A stretch of 64,000 nucleotides of DNA from Costus lasius (taxonomy: Eukaryota; Streptophyta; Magnoliopsida; Zingiberales; Costaceae), in contig CM050449.1 of assembly GCA_027563935.2 (NCBI GenBank), positions 74,389,556-74,453,555 on the forward strand, given 5' to 3'. Shown piece by piece: positions 12,340 through 22,559 of the stretch. How positions within the stretch are numbered: the stretch's first letter is position 1; every line of letters starts with the position of its first letter. The notes under the pieces were generated by a model, which worked only from the letters and a program-made list of their open reading frames with translations, was not told the origin of the DNA and made no database searches. Made by a program: the position numbers and the translations under genes.

Positions 12340-12425
12340 CAACGTCATATTGAGGAGTTACGCCTCGATGATAAACGTCGACGTACGCGCCTCTCAAATT
12401 ATACTTAGTTACGATACGTCACGAC
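12340..12425 (+). repeat. direct repeat right of the minisatellite
   Basis: Second copy of the 11396-11480 sequence (core GATAAACGTCGACGTACGCG). The pair brackets the array. Confidence 0.75.
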
Positions 12426-15400
12426 TTTCGGTATTTAATTGAGAATGTTTTGAGAATTTTTTTGGGGGTCCGAGTTTGATTGTGACTCGAATTAAGTTTG
12501 AGTCATTATTTTTATATCACGTTTTATTTTACTTATTTCATTTCGTCATCATTTTTTTTTTTAAATTATCTTTTCCTTTTGATATTTTACATCATTTTTT
12601 ATTTATTTCTCTTTCGCAGAAGAGAAAAGTCACTCTTTACTGTGTGCGATTCCGCTATTCTGCTGTCTTCGGCGAGGAACTCCAAGAAGGGTGATGAAGT
12701 CGCCGGACCACTTTCCAAGCTTGTTGAAAGAGGGGACAAAGCTGGCCTCCCTAATGAAGAAGCCGGCGGGTATCAACAAAGTCCCGGTGCTCGTCCGTGC
12801 CAGAGAAGGGAAAGCAGCGATCTCTGCTAGGAGGCGACGGAAGCTGGTGATTGGTAGATGAGGAGCTGACTTGGGGGAGGTCACTGGCGACATCCGTCAA
12901 TGGCGACAACGGGCTCAGACGAACTCGTGATAATTCATCTGTAAAGGAGATGGTGCGGAAATGCTACTGTGGATGGAGGTTTCAGTTCACACAGAATTGG
13001 AGCGGAGATAAATCTAATAACTTTGGTAGAGCTGCAAATGACGATGTCAACAGAGCCGATGGAAATAGGAGAAGTGGTCGAGCCTGGACGGTCATACGGA
13101 GGGGTCTGGAGATGTAGGCACTGGCGAAGGGTTTGAAGAGGCAGTGGAGCGGAACCGATGGAAATAAAAGAGGCAACTTGGGATGATTGAGGCGCATAGC
13201 AGACAATTCCAGCCATGGCGACTATGCCTCGCTATTCATCAGATGGATACTTTCTTTTTTTAAAAAAAAAAAAATAGATGATCCGAGTAGCAGTTTTATT
13301 ATGGTTTTTTTTATTAAGGACCAATTAGTTGATGCCGGATCTATCTCTTTAGCCTGATTTTGATAATATTTCTGAATTTGGACTCTTGCCAAAAAAGGAT
13401 TGAGGACTTAGTAGGGTTTGACGTTCACGTTTCCTCATACTTGGCGACAGCAAATTCTACGCCTTTTCTCTAGCGGACTTTTGCAAATGAGTTTTATCGT
13501 GCGCAGATTCCTTACATCCGAGTAATTTCTACTTCTCGTCTGTTTTTTCTGATTTCTTTTCTTTCTCTTTACTAGATTTTGATATAACTTCTTCCATCAC
13601 GTCAAAGCAAGGTTTTCTCTAAGATTGTATACAAAACAGCGCGCTTCTTTTTTTTTACTCTGATTCCTCTTCTCAATATAGCAGCAAATTTCTTTTTGTT
13701 CTTGCTACTCTATGTATTTCCTTTTTCCAGACGACTCTTTGCCATGAATTTTTTTGGAGCTTGCAGTATTCTGACAAAAAAACGTTGCCAAACCTTACGA
13801 GGGATAGAAACAAGTTTGGATTTTTTTTTCTCAGGTAATAGATCTTCGTTTACCTCCCACTGCCTTTCTCTCTTCTGTAACTCTCTTTTTAGATAATCGT
13901 ATTTGCTGATTTCAGTGTCAATTTTCTTGAATTTTCATCATCAATTTCCGCAGCTTCTTTAATCAAGCATACTTGTAGCAACGTTGTTCCTTCTTCTCCC
14001 CTTTTTACAATAATGCAGCCTGTGTATCTACAAATTTTGACGATGCTCCAGTTATTTTGACGAGACTTCCGTTGTGCAGCTTCTTCTCGGAGCAATAGAG
14101 CTCTTCCTGTGTTTCCTCAATAGATTTTTTTTAGATTCTATTCCCTCTTTTTTTAGCAACAGGGCAATGTTCTCGTAAGGATTTTCCCTCTTCTTTCCAT
14201 TTTTTACAAAGTCGACGAGGCCTTTTGCAGCAATATAATAGTTGTCAAATTCTGATTCTTCCCACAGCCATGCGTTTTTGACAGATTTTTTGTAAGACTC
14301 TGCTCTTTTCTTGCAGCAGTATAAGCAGAGTTCTGAGGAATACACTAGGTAACTACCCTTAGGGCTTCCTTCTAATGGACATTCCTTCATATGAATCCTC
14401 TTTGAAACTTTCTGCCCCCCCCCCCCCCCCCTTTTTTTTATGGCAGTACAAGCAGCAATGAAATAACAGCGGCATGACAAATCGGTGAAAAGCAAATTCT
14501 CCATTCCCTCTTCTTGCAGCGGTACAAATAGCAGACATCTTCCTCTTATAACACCACAAGTAGCGGTGAAACAAGGCTCAGGAGCGCTTGCCGGTAACAA
14601 CTTCTTTTCTCTTTTTTTTTTGTTAATTCTCTCTCGTTCTCTTCAAGGATTTTTTTCGTTCGCATTTTCTACCTCTTTTGCCTTTCTCAGTCCCTCATCT
14701 CTTTTTGTGTGTGTGTGTTTTTTTTTTTGTCGTCCGATTCCGATTTTGTGCTCTTTATCAGTTTACTTCTTGTCTCTTTCTGGATTTTTTTTTTTTGATT
14801 CTGACTTCTCGCTCTTCGTTTGATATTCTGTTTTCTCGATTCTCAACAATCTACGTGGCCAAGAAGAAATCTCTTTCTTTTTTTTCTCTCTTTTTTTTTT
14901 TAACTCAAGCAATCCTCTTTCTTTCTTTCTTTTTTACGCCACATCTCTGTTTTATTCATCCTTCCGTTTCACTTCTTCTCTCTTTTTGTTAGCTCAGGAA
15001 ATTTTCTTTTCTTCAATCAACCGAGACTTCCCCTTCCTTAATCAACCAGCCTCCGCACCACTCTCCTTTTTCTATTTTTAAACTGGCACTTCCCAGTCTC
15101 TCTCATATCATTCTCTTCTTCTTCCTCACTTTTTATTCACACCTCTTTTTTTTTACTCTCCTTTTGTTTTCACACATCACTCTTTTTGTTTTCACACATC
15201 ACTCTTGGGGGGTATAACATGATGCAATTAACCATCATGTGTTCCTACTCCTACTAAAGTAAAATAAGAATTACAGTCCTATAATTACTAGGGATGCCTA
15301 GGTGTTTTTAAACACACCCAATAGCCTACTAACATAAAAATAAATACTTCCTTCTTACCTTTGTTCCTTCAGTCGAACAACTTCTTGACGCCCTTTTTTG

Positions 15401-15472
15401 GCAGCCTCTCGGTCTCTGTTCTCTCTTCCGTGTTTCCCCCTTTTACTCGATGCTCCAATCTTTTATAGGCTT
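12426..15472. other. T-rich unassigned region
   Basis: About 3 kb, strongly pyrimidine-rich on the plus strand from about 12480 to 15200, with many runs of 8-12 T and a C run at 14416-14430. Open frames on both strands (for example 14052-14600 minus) have low-complexity composition and no recognisable domain. At 15219-15240 there is a small inverted repeat, CATGATG and CATCATG. I see no supported gene. Confidence 0.5.
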
Positions 15473-15720
15473 CAGCCACGTCTTCCTTCAAAATTATTTC
15501 TTTCTTCTTGTTTTAATTGCTCGGCGCCTTTATTTTATTTTCCATTTTTTTTGTTGCTGTAAACGCCCTCTGTTTCCTTCTTTGTCAGCCACGTCTCTCC
15601 TCAAAATTATTTCCTTCTTCTTGTTTTAATTGCTCAACTCCTTTATTTTATTTTCCATTTTTCTGTTGCTGTAAACGCCTCCTGTTTCCTTCTTTGTCAG
15701 CCACGTCTCTCCTCAAAATT
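15473..15720 (+). repeat. 112-bp tandem repeat, just over two copies
   Basis: The block starting CAGCCACGTCT occurs at 15473, 15586 and 15698, a period of 112-113 bp, with the intervening sequence TTTTAATTGCTC, TTTATTTTATTTTCCATTTT and GTTGCTGTAAACGCC repeated in order. Confidence 0.85.
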
Positions 15721-15879
15721 TGATTTTTTGCTGTGTTGATTTTCCTTGATTTTTGTTAACAGCGGTGAATGCTTGCCTCATTTTATTTTATTATTTTCCT
15801 TTGAAAGGATTCTCTCCTTCTTTGGCGTTTCTTTGCTTTCCTCTTTGAGTGTTGGGAGCGTTTTTTTTTTATTTTTTTC

Positions 15880-16790
15880 TGCAGCACTAGCGCATTAGAT
15901 TCTCTTTGCCAATCGCTATAGCCTCTGGTCTGAAATCCCGCAAAACTTGTGTTGGTTAATCTTCCAATAAGAGATCGTGTGATCAGGAGGTTGCTCTCGC
16001 CTCCTTGCCAATCGCTATAGCCTCTAGTCTGAATGGCTATTTGGACATGATTAAAGAAATCTTGAATACTCATCTGTTGGGGGTGATATAAATCAGTTGC
16101 GTTCCCCATTGAGGTCGACTTCCATATTACCTAGGATTGCGCGATCTTCTCTCCATCGTATATCCCTGAAAACTATAAGAGCTCTGACTCCAGTGTTTCG
16201 TCAGTGCAGTGTGTGAACACAAATCATAATCCCAATATGTATGTGCATCAGGCCCGTATTAACTAATTGTTGAAAACTTCCCCTTTCTATGAATTGCACT
16301 TCTTCTTGTTGGCCATCTCTAGTTACTAATACTCTTCTTTCAGAGTAATGATGGTAGACGCGGTGGATAGGTTCATTCCACCAGGAATCATATAAAGTCT
16401 CCACCGGAACTCAATTGGTTCGTTGTCGTTGTGAGATCTGGAGTTGTACTTCAGGATCTAGCATACTTTCCAGCGTTCGTCCTCCTCCTCGTCCAAGAAT
16501 ATTATTAATTCTTCTAGAAATCTCATAGCGTATTCGGCTTGTTCTACTATAATTCCGAATTTGATCTTCGGAATTTGAAGTAGGTGTTGTAGTGGCTCCT
16601 TCTGGGTTGCGTACTTCTTGTAAAGTTCGTACGCGACTCATTGTTGTTTTTCTTTGCCTTTTCTTTTTCAAAAATCTTTTGAGGGTCCTTGAAGGCGTAA
16701 AATTTTTGGACGGTTTTTGGTACGGCTCGTCCTGATGAGCTTGCAAGGCTGATAGATTGGAGTTTATCAGCAATTTCTCCAATTTGGCCG
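15880..16790 (-). pseudogene. movement-protein region of endogenous pararetrovirus (broken)
   Basis: Read from 16790 downward. Recognisable movement-protein blocks of Caulimoviridae are present: a short IHIG block, a VFRDIRW-like block, MEVDL, and DFFNHVQIAIQTRGY followed by LLITRSLIGRLTNT. In the family this protein modifies plasmodesmata for cell-to-cell spread. In-frame TGA codons at about 16413 and 16203 replace what look like Arg codons (CGA to TGA), and there is a frame change near 16110. The TRGYSDWQ block occurs twice about 100 bp apart, an internal duplication. The 5' part is basic and Ser/Thr-rich with no clear domain. Confidence 0.72.
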
Positions 16791-17340
16791 ACTACGGGGG
16801 ATAGATCTTCTTTCGATATTTCAATTGTGATTTTTAGGACTTGATTTGAGATAAATGCTAACTCCTTGTGAAGGGAAACCAGGAGTTCAACAAGATCTTG
16901 TAAAGGATGGTAGCCCTCTTGATTTTGTAAGCCTCCTGCTTTGATAAAGGATGGTAGCCCTCTTGATTTTGTAAAACTTTTTCAACAAGATCTTCAAGTT
17001 TTGATAACCGGGTGAGGATAGAGTTTGATTTATGGTGTAGTTCCGAGAGGGTCTCGAAACTATCTTCAGAGGATTTGATGTGGATGGCAAGTTTTTGGTG
17101 GACTACTTGTAAGTTATGAAGACAACAGTGAACTGAATCGATAAGGTGATTAATTTGTGGACTATTGGATGAAGAAGAATGATTAAGATGACTTTCGTAA
17201 AAACAGTACGGGTGGACTGTAATTGGAACTGAACTATAGGGTTTAAATATTCAAGCTGTGATCGACTACTATTATTCCATCTTGTTACAATCAATTGACG
17301 CTGAGATACATGCCTGCATGAGACTCTAAGTAATCTCAAA
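16791..17340 (-). pseudogene. coiled-coil region upstream of the movement protein, pararetrovirus-derived
   Basis: On the minus strand the region around 16960-17090 reads as a heptad-like helix (including SNSILTRLSKLEDLVEKVLQ), and the frame is then broken several times. A 44-bp direct duplication (core GGATGGTAGCCCTCTTGATT) sits at about 16906 and 16950. Position and helix content would fit the coiled-coil region that lies N-terminal to the movement protein in some Caulimoviridae polyproteins. That is inferred from context, not from a conserved motif. Confidence 0.45.
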
Positions 17341-17344
17341 ATTC

Positions 17345-17810
17345 ATTACTTAGACCACAAGAAAATAACCTTGCGCACTGACTGTCAAACAATAATAAGC
17401 TTTTACAACAAGACAGCTCAGAACAAGTTATCAAGAGTGAGATGACTCAGCTTTTTAGACTTTATAACGGGGACGGGTGTGTAGATATATTTCGAACACA
17501 TCAACGGGAAGGACAACACCCTAGCTGACGCACTCTCACGACTAGCACATTGCCTTATAGTCACCCCCGAAAACGAAGATTTTTCTGACCTCGTCTTAGT
17601 CGAAGAAGCAATTCTTGAAGCAGAGCAACAAGAAGCCTGGTCTAACTTGACCAAAATCGAAGAAATAATCAACATGATGATTGCTATTCCAAGAAGTGAA
17701 GAATATGCTAAGGAACTAACGGAGCAAGAAAAGCATGCTACATTCGAAGCCCGCATGGCTTTAATGCCATCCCAACGGCAAGGATTTCTAAATGCCCTAC
17801 CAGGACATTA
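17345..17810 (+). pseudogene. RNase H C-terminal region of endogenous pararetrovirus
   Basis: Reads LRTDCQTIISFYNKT, then after a stop at about 17441 and a frame change HINGKDNTLADALSRL, the terminal RNase H motifs of Caulimoviridae RT-RNase H. About 100 residues rich in Glu and Gln follow, ending at a TAG near 17809. The orientation is opposite to the movement-protein fragment. RT, protease and capsid parts are not visible nearby, so this is an isolated 3' part of the polyprotein. Confidence 0.72.
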
Positions 17811-18510
17811 GGACATCATCACCTATGTGCAAGGAATGCACTGGACAACTATGGTGAATCTTCAAGCAAAACTCGGAGCACTGCCACCGGTCAACAGAGC
17901 CATCAGAGTTCTACAACAGAAAGGGCAGTACCTGAAATACAACCAAGGCGTGTTTATTCCAGGACACGCCCTAATGGAGAAGTCGCCCTACAATTCAAAC
18001 AGTATCAAGATGCTCCGGTTCTTCTAGAGCCGGAGTATAATAACAATGATGAAGAGCAAGTTCAGGAGGAACTTGCAGCGGTAATCACATTCGACGATGA
18101 TGATATTTCCTATAGCAATGACGATGATGATGAGGATGAGGATTATTTTCAAAGTTTCTATAATTATCTCAATCCATCAGATCAACCAATTTTTGACCAA
18201 TATAATGACGAAGAGGAGTTTATTAACCCCTTTTCGGAAATTGGTGGGGGTAATGCGGCCAACCGAAACAATAGCCGTAGCAACTGTACAAGAGGCAGAA
18301 GCTGCTGAAGAATATCAGACGGATTATCCTAAATTAAAGGGATTACTAAACAAAGTCAAAAATCTGGAGATTGGAGCATCCTCAGTAACTTCAACATATC
18401 GGCCACCTCCAACGACGGAACCACTTATGGGTCCCGTACGATACCCACCAGCAACGACAACACCAAGCCAGCAACCAATAACGATAATTCCATTTATAGT
18501 CAAAAATTAA
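17811..18510 (+). pseudogene. region downstream of RNase H, probably pararetroviral, acidic
   Basis: A frame continues to 18027 (GMHWTTMVNLQAKLGALPP and GQYLKYNQGVFIPG are the most protein-like stretches). After frame changes, a strongly acidic segment with Asp runs lies at about 18090-18250, and then DYPKLKGLLNKVKNLE to the TAA at 18510. I do not recognise a catalytic domain. Collinearity with the RNase H fragment suggests it belongs to the same viral genome. Confidence 0.4.
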
Positions 18511-18560
18511 TTTTGACTATTACGCATGCAGAGTTAAGAATTTCCTTGCCAGCTTTTTTT

Positions 18561-18714
18561 TTATTTATTTCTTGCGATAAAAGTTAACGGCTCTTCATCT
18601 TCCCAGTCTTGCTTTTCTTTATCTTGCTGATCTCTTAGATGATTTAGCTTTCCTCTCGTTTCCTCCAGCGCAGCTCTTAGTCTTACAGCTTCATCTATTG
18701 AAGTTGCATCCAAT
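18561..18714 (-). pseudogene. short helical open frame, possibly pararetroviral
   Basis: On the minus strand about 50 codons read as a charged helix (AVRLRAALEETRGKLNHLRD, then DWEDEEPLTF) ending at TAA (18563-18561). The upstream edge is a stop, so no start is visible. It could be another displaced viral piece. The assignment is by proximity only. Confidence 0.3.
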
Positions 18715-19345
18715 TATGCTATTTTTAAGTCTTTCTTGAAAGGACAATCACTCAAGCAATTTAAACCTATATTACTCTAAGATCATCACTGAAGCATTCT
18801 TGGTTTTATGTAGATGATGCCTCGTGATTAGTACTATGTTTCTATGGAATCTCAGGGGAAGCAAACTTTGCACTTTCCGGGGCCGCAACACTTGATTAAA
18901 CAACTCTCTTTCCAACTTACTACCCAAACTGTAGCAGACTTCACTTAATTTCAGCTTCTCAAAGGACATTACGACAAACTAAGATCTTTCTTCGAATCAA
19001 GTCAGATTTATGATTTCCCAAAATTGTACATATTAGAATTTAATTATTTGGCCTGCTTAGGAACATTGACATTTGTGTAAACTAATGACATCCATCATAG
19101 TTCAATCACATGCCTAGATGAGTTTTAAAACCGCTGCACCTCAAAGAACATTGATAAAGCACTCTTGAATGTTCCCTTGCTTTTTCCGTACAAATTGTTT
19201 AGCTCCAAGCAAGACAAATCAATTAAATCTGATATTTGAATAAATAATCTTTATGAATCAGATTTGAGAAAGCAAAACACCATGAGCACTTAAGAAAGCC
19301 TCTGCCTTGTCTTCACCAAGAAGAAAGTTAACAGGTGAAATTAAT
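18715..19345. other. unassigned spacer between pararetrovirus and Athila-type sequence
   Basis: AT-rich sequence without a recognisable coding domain on either strand. Confidence 0.4.
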
Positions 19346-20740
19346 CAGGCCACTCCACGCATGTGCTCCTCCAACATCTACTGCAGAACCAACGGACCCA
19401 TGTGCTCTAAATCGAGATGCTGTTGGACAATGTACAATGTATCTACGACCTCCTTCGCTCTCCTCACGACAAGGAGGACCAGCACATGCACGATGTCATA
19501 GATTCTTCTGAGGACTCCTCTGATGCCTTTGACGACGACGGTCGAGATGCGGGGGATGACCCCTGCGATTAGCTTTGTGAGCACTCTATACCTTCCCCCA
19601 TTTCTGTACATTGTCTTGTTCTCCTATTTTGGCATCGAGGACGATGCCTTATTTTGCTGTGGGGGGGGGGGGGGGTAGTTTTGACCTTATGATTTTTACT
19701 ATGCTTTTACCGTTTACATTAGTTAGACAACTACCTTATTTTGTTCAAGAAATCAACAATCTTGCTATGCTGGAAACTTGAATTCTCTGTACTGAATATG
19801 TGTATTCGTGATCTTACGCTTTTCTTGCTTGTTTTCAATCATGCAGTTGATAGGTCCAATTGGTAAGATGTGATGATTTTTGTTCTTCTTGTGAATGATT
19901 TACTTGGGTATACTTTGACTTTTCGCAACCTTATTTAGATTTATAAAATTCTGCATTTGGGAATTCCAATGGATGAGAATCATAGGGTAACATACTGGAA
20001 TTTAGTTGAAGTTTTATTGACTGCGGTATGTTTAGTAACTTCAATGATGTGTTTGATTTTGGTTAGCTTGTTCGGTTGGCCTTATTACTTGTAAAGATGA
20101 CAGATTCAGTGTTTGAGATACCCTCCTTTCCATGTTTTATTTCATCCTTACTACACAACTAATTTTGTCAAAAAAAAAAAATATGGCAGAAAAAGATTTA
20201 AGGAACATGACTCCGCTGAGCTATAGACCGTAAGACGGATATAGACATGAGTCATGTAAACCTAAACTTGTTCTCAACCTACCGAAACATCTAAAGAGGG
20301 AAGTTGACAACTGTTTAGGTACGTTGCTTACATCACTCGATTAAAGGCCACACAACAAAAAAAAACAAAGATAAAAGAGAGAAATAGGAAGCAACTATGT
20401 TGTAGATAGACCACCAAACAACGAGGGGATCTAATGCATTGTACTCTCCTTTCCCAACTGGTAGTATGGCTGTTCTTGTAAGGTAAACAAAACTCATATA
20501 CTATGCTGTGGTTCTTTGCATCCTACATGATATGAATCTTTAACTTGTTTCAACTGTGGGATCTTTTGACTTGATTCTTGAGGATGAACCAATTGCTTGG
20601 ATTTTGAAATCTAAATGGGAAATGCTTGAGCTTAGCGTTTTCATCTAAATTCGTTCTCAAGTTGAGTATCTAATTCTTATTACTTGGTTCTATTATTTTC
20701 ATTGCTTGAGGACAAGCAAGGATTTAAGTCTAGGAGATTT
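19346..20740 (+). mobile_element. 5'-truncated internal end of a first Athila-type unit
   Basis: From CCACGCATG onward this matches 27391-28759, the internal 3' part of the complete unit. It includes the acidic open frame (broken here by CTCTAAATC, a TAA in place of CAA), a 15-G run at 19661-19675 and the purine-rich AAGTCTAGGAGAT just before the LTR. Upstream of 19346 the two copies stop matching. It is therefore the tail of a separate unit that shares the central LTR. Confidence 0.85.
19661..19675 (+). repeat. poly-G run in Athila-type internal region
   Basis: Fifteen consecutive G after GCTGT. The second unit has fourteen at 27711-27724. Its position about 1 kb before the LTR is compatible with an extra polypurine tract, which is an inference. 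Confidence 0.6.
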
Positions 20741-22358
20741 TGATACCTCGCATTTATATAGAGTTTTCGAGTATATTTTTGCGGGTATTTAGTGGGAATC
20801 GGGGTATTTTTACCTTGTTTGTCCACTTTTTGTGCTTACCTCTCAATTTGCTTCGGAATCTTCACCATTTCCTATTTTCAATTATTTTTAGGTTAAATCA
20901 CTCTATTCTGTCACTTATTTGACGATTCTGAGGTTACCGGGTGATTCAGAAGGCGAAAACAAGTCAGCACACCAAATTTCAGCTTGATCGGAGTCTTCCA
21001 TGAGTTTCACAGGTGACCCAGCGATGAAAACCACACCCGTGGAACTCTCTGTGGTTTGCGCAAGCACAAGAAAGTTTCTCCACAGAAATTTCCTCCGGGC
21101 ACTCAGCGATGCAAACCTCACCCCGAGGAACTCTCTGGAGGCAGCCAGCTTCGCAAGACAGCTTTTCCACAGAAACTTCCTCGGGGGACCTAGTGACGAG
21201 AACCTCACCCCGAGGAATTTTCAATAAGCAGCGCAATCGTTCTCCACAGCATCTTCCATAGGGCACCCAGCGACGCAAAACCGCACCCGTGGAACCTGCG
21301 CAGCTTTCTTCAGCCGCTGTGCGACCCCCTGCATAAAAAGGAAATAACTTATTCATTTCTTAACGGATTCGGGTGAAACCAGCGCCGTTGGATCCATAAT
21401 TTGAAGAGGCATTTGATGGGCAGGATTGGCGAGGTTTTCGACAGAGAGAAATAGGGAAAAAAGGGGAAAAATCGGGACGCCGCCAGGGGAAGCGGATTGC
21501 TTGTTTGGGTGTTGCAGCGACTGGCGATCAGGGAGGAGGTGACTTGGGAAAGGCGACCAGCATCCTTAGAGGCTTCTATCTGGATCGACAGTGAAGGAGA
21601 AGGGCTACCTTTGAGTTTGGATTCGATTCTAACCCTTTCCCTCTTCTTCTTGATATACTTTCTTGAAATATCTTTGTGTAAAACCATGATGATGATAGCT
21701 TAAACTCTTTAGTCGGAGATTAGGGTGTAGCCCTCTCTTAAATTTCTAGATTGTGATGATAAAAATATTTCTGATATTATATTTTGGCATCTATTCGATT
21801 CCTTGGAGATTTATATACATGTTGTTTTGAATTGATCACTCAAATGACATTAGAGTAATATGTGAAGAACCCACTATTACAGACATTCCTTGGAGCGATC
21901 GTGTAGGGTTTGTAGCGAGAGCTAGGATCCTACATGAGGAAAAGGTCACGGTTGCTTGAGTCCATCTATGCTATAGTTGCGCGTTGAGAGACGGCTACTA
22001 TACTAGATGTGGGTTATTTTCACGGGCTGAGAAGAGGTGATTACTTTCTAGGCATTTTTCTTTAGATCATGAGTAGTAATTATCCGTTATTTATCGTACA
22101 TCCTTTAATTTAATTGAGTGGTGAACCCATGATCTCCGATGTCTTTTAATCATTGTCAATTGTCTTTCGTCGTACGTCTTTAGAATCCTCCTAGATTGCT
22201 GTTTGTTATTTTACTTCTTTTCTTTAGTTCATAAAACCCTTCCAAACTTGATTGTCTAGCTTTTGATCGATAGAATTGTCGATACTCGATTCTCCGTCCT
22301 TGTGGGAACGATATTCTTACTGCACTGATACAGCCGTGCGCTTGCGGTGATAGCAACA
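20741..22358 (+). repeat. central (5') LTR of Athila-type element
   Basis: 1618 bp, from TGATACCTCGCATTTATATA to GGTGATAGCAACA. It pairs with 28760-30379; I noticed roughly fifty differences by eye (about 3%). A tandem set of hairpin-forming modules lies at about 20990-21320. It is both the 3' LTR of the truncated unit to its left and the 5' LTR of the complete unit to its right. Confidence 0.92.
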
Positions 22359-22360
22359 AG

Positions 22361-22382
22361 TTTTTGGCGCCGTTGCCGGGGA
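22361..22382 (+). other. primer-binding site region, Athila type
   Basis: TTTTTGGCGCCGTTGCCGGG directly after the LTR is the well-known primer-site signature of plant Athila and related Tat/Athila elements. Confidence 0.88.
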
Positions 22383-22559
22383 CGGTAGTCAATTGATATT
22401 GACCTAATTCTAGAAATCAATAGACTAGACCTTTTATTTTCTTTTACTGCTTTTAGTTTACTTTCACTAATTATAATCATATTATTTTTTCTTTTCCATT
22501 CTATACCTTGTTTTGTTAACTAGTACTCACCTCTACTGATTCTTTTTTTTTTTTGTTAT

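Larger units (their letters stand above)
15880..18714. mobile_element. endogenous pararetrovirus (Caulimoviridae-like) fragments, rearranged
   Basis: Umbrella for an ancient plant pararetrovirus insertion. A movement-protein region reads on the minus strand (15880-16790), an upstream coiled-coil region continues minus to 17340, and an RNase H end plus downstream region reads on the plus strand from about 17345 to 18510. The strand switch near 17340 means at least one inversion or joining of separate fragments. Internal stops, frameshifts and two local duplications show it is non-functional. No protease or RT catalytic box was seen. Confidence 0.75.

Noticed and set aside
14052..14600. A 182-codon minus-strand frame
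   Set aside because: It sits opposite a T/C-rich tract that naturally gives Lys/Gly-rich frames. No motif and no splice or start support.
10675..15240. A possible large LTR running from about 11070 to a GGTATAACA end at 15221
   Set aside because: The end resembles an LTR terminus, but no matching target duplication or partner LTR was found.
20979..21356. Frames on both strands in the Athila LTR (repeated near 28998-29366)
   Set aside because: They arise from GC-rich hairpin modules. The periodic peptides mirror the repeat modules and are not conserved as proteins.
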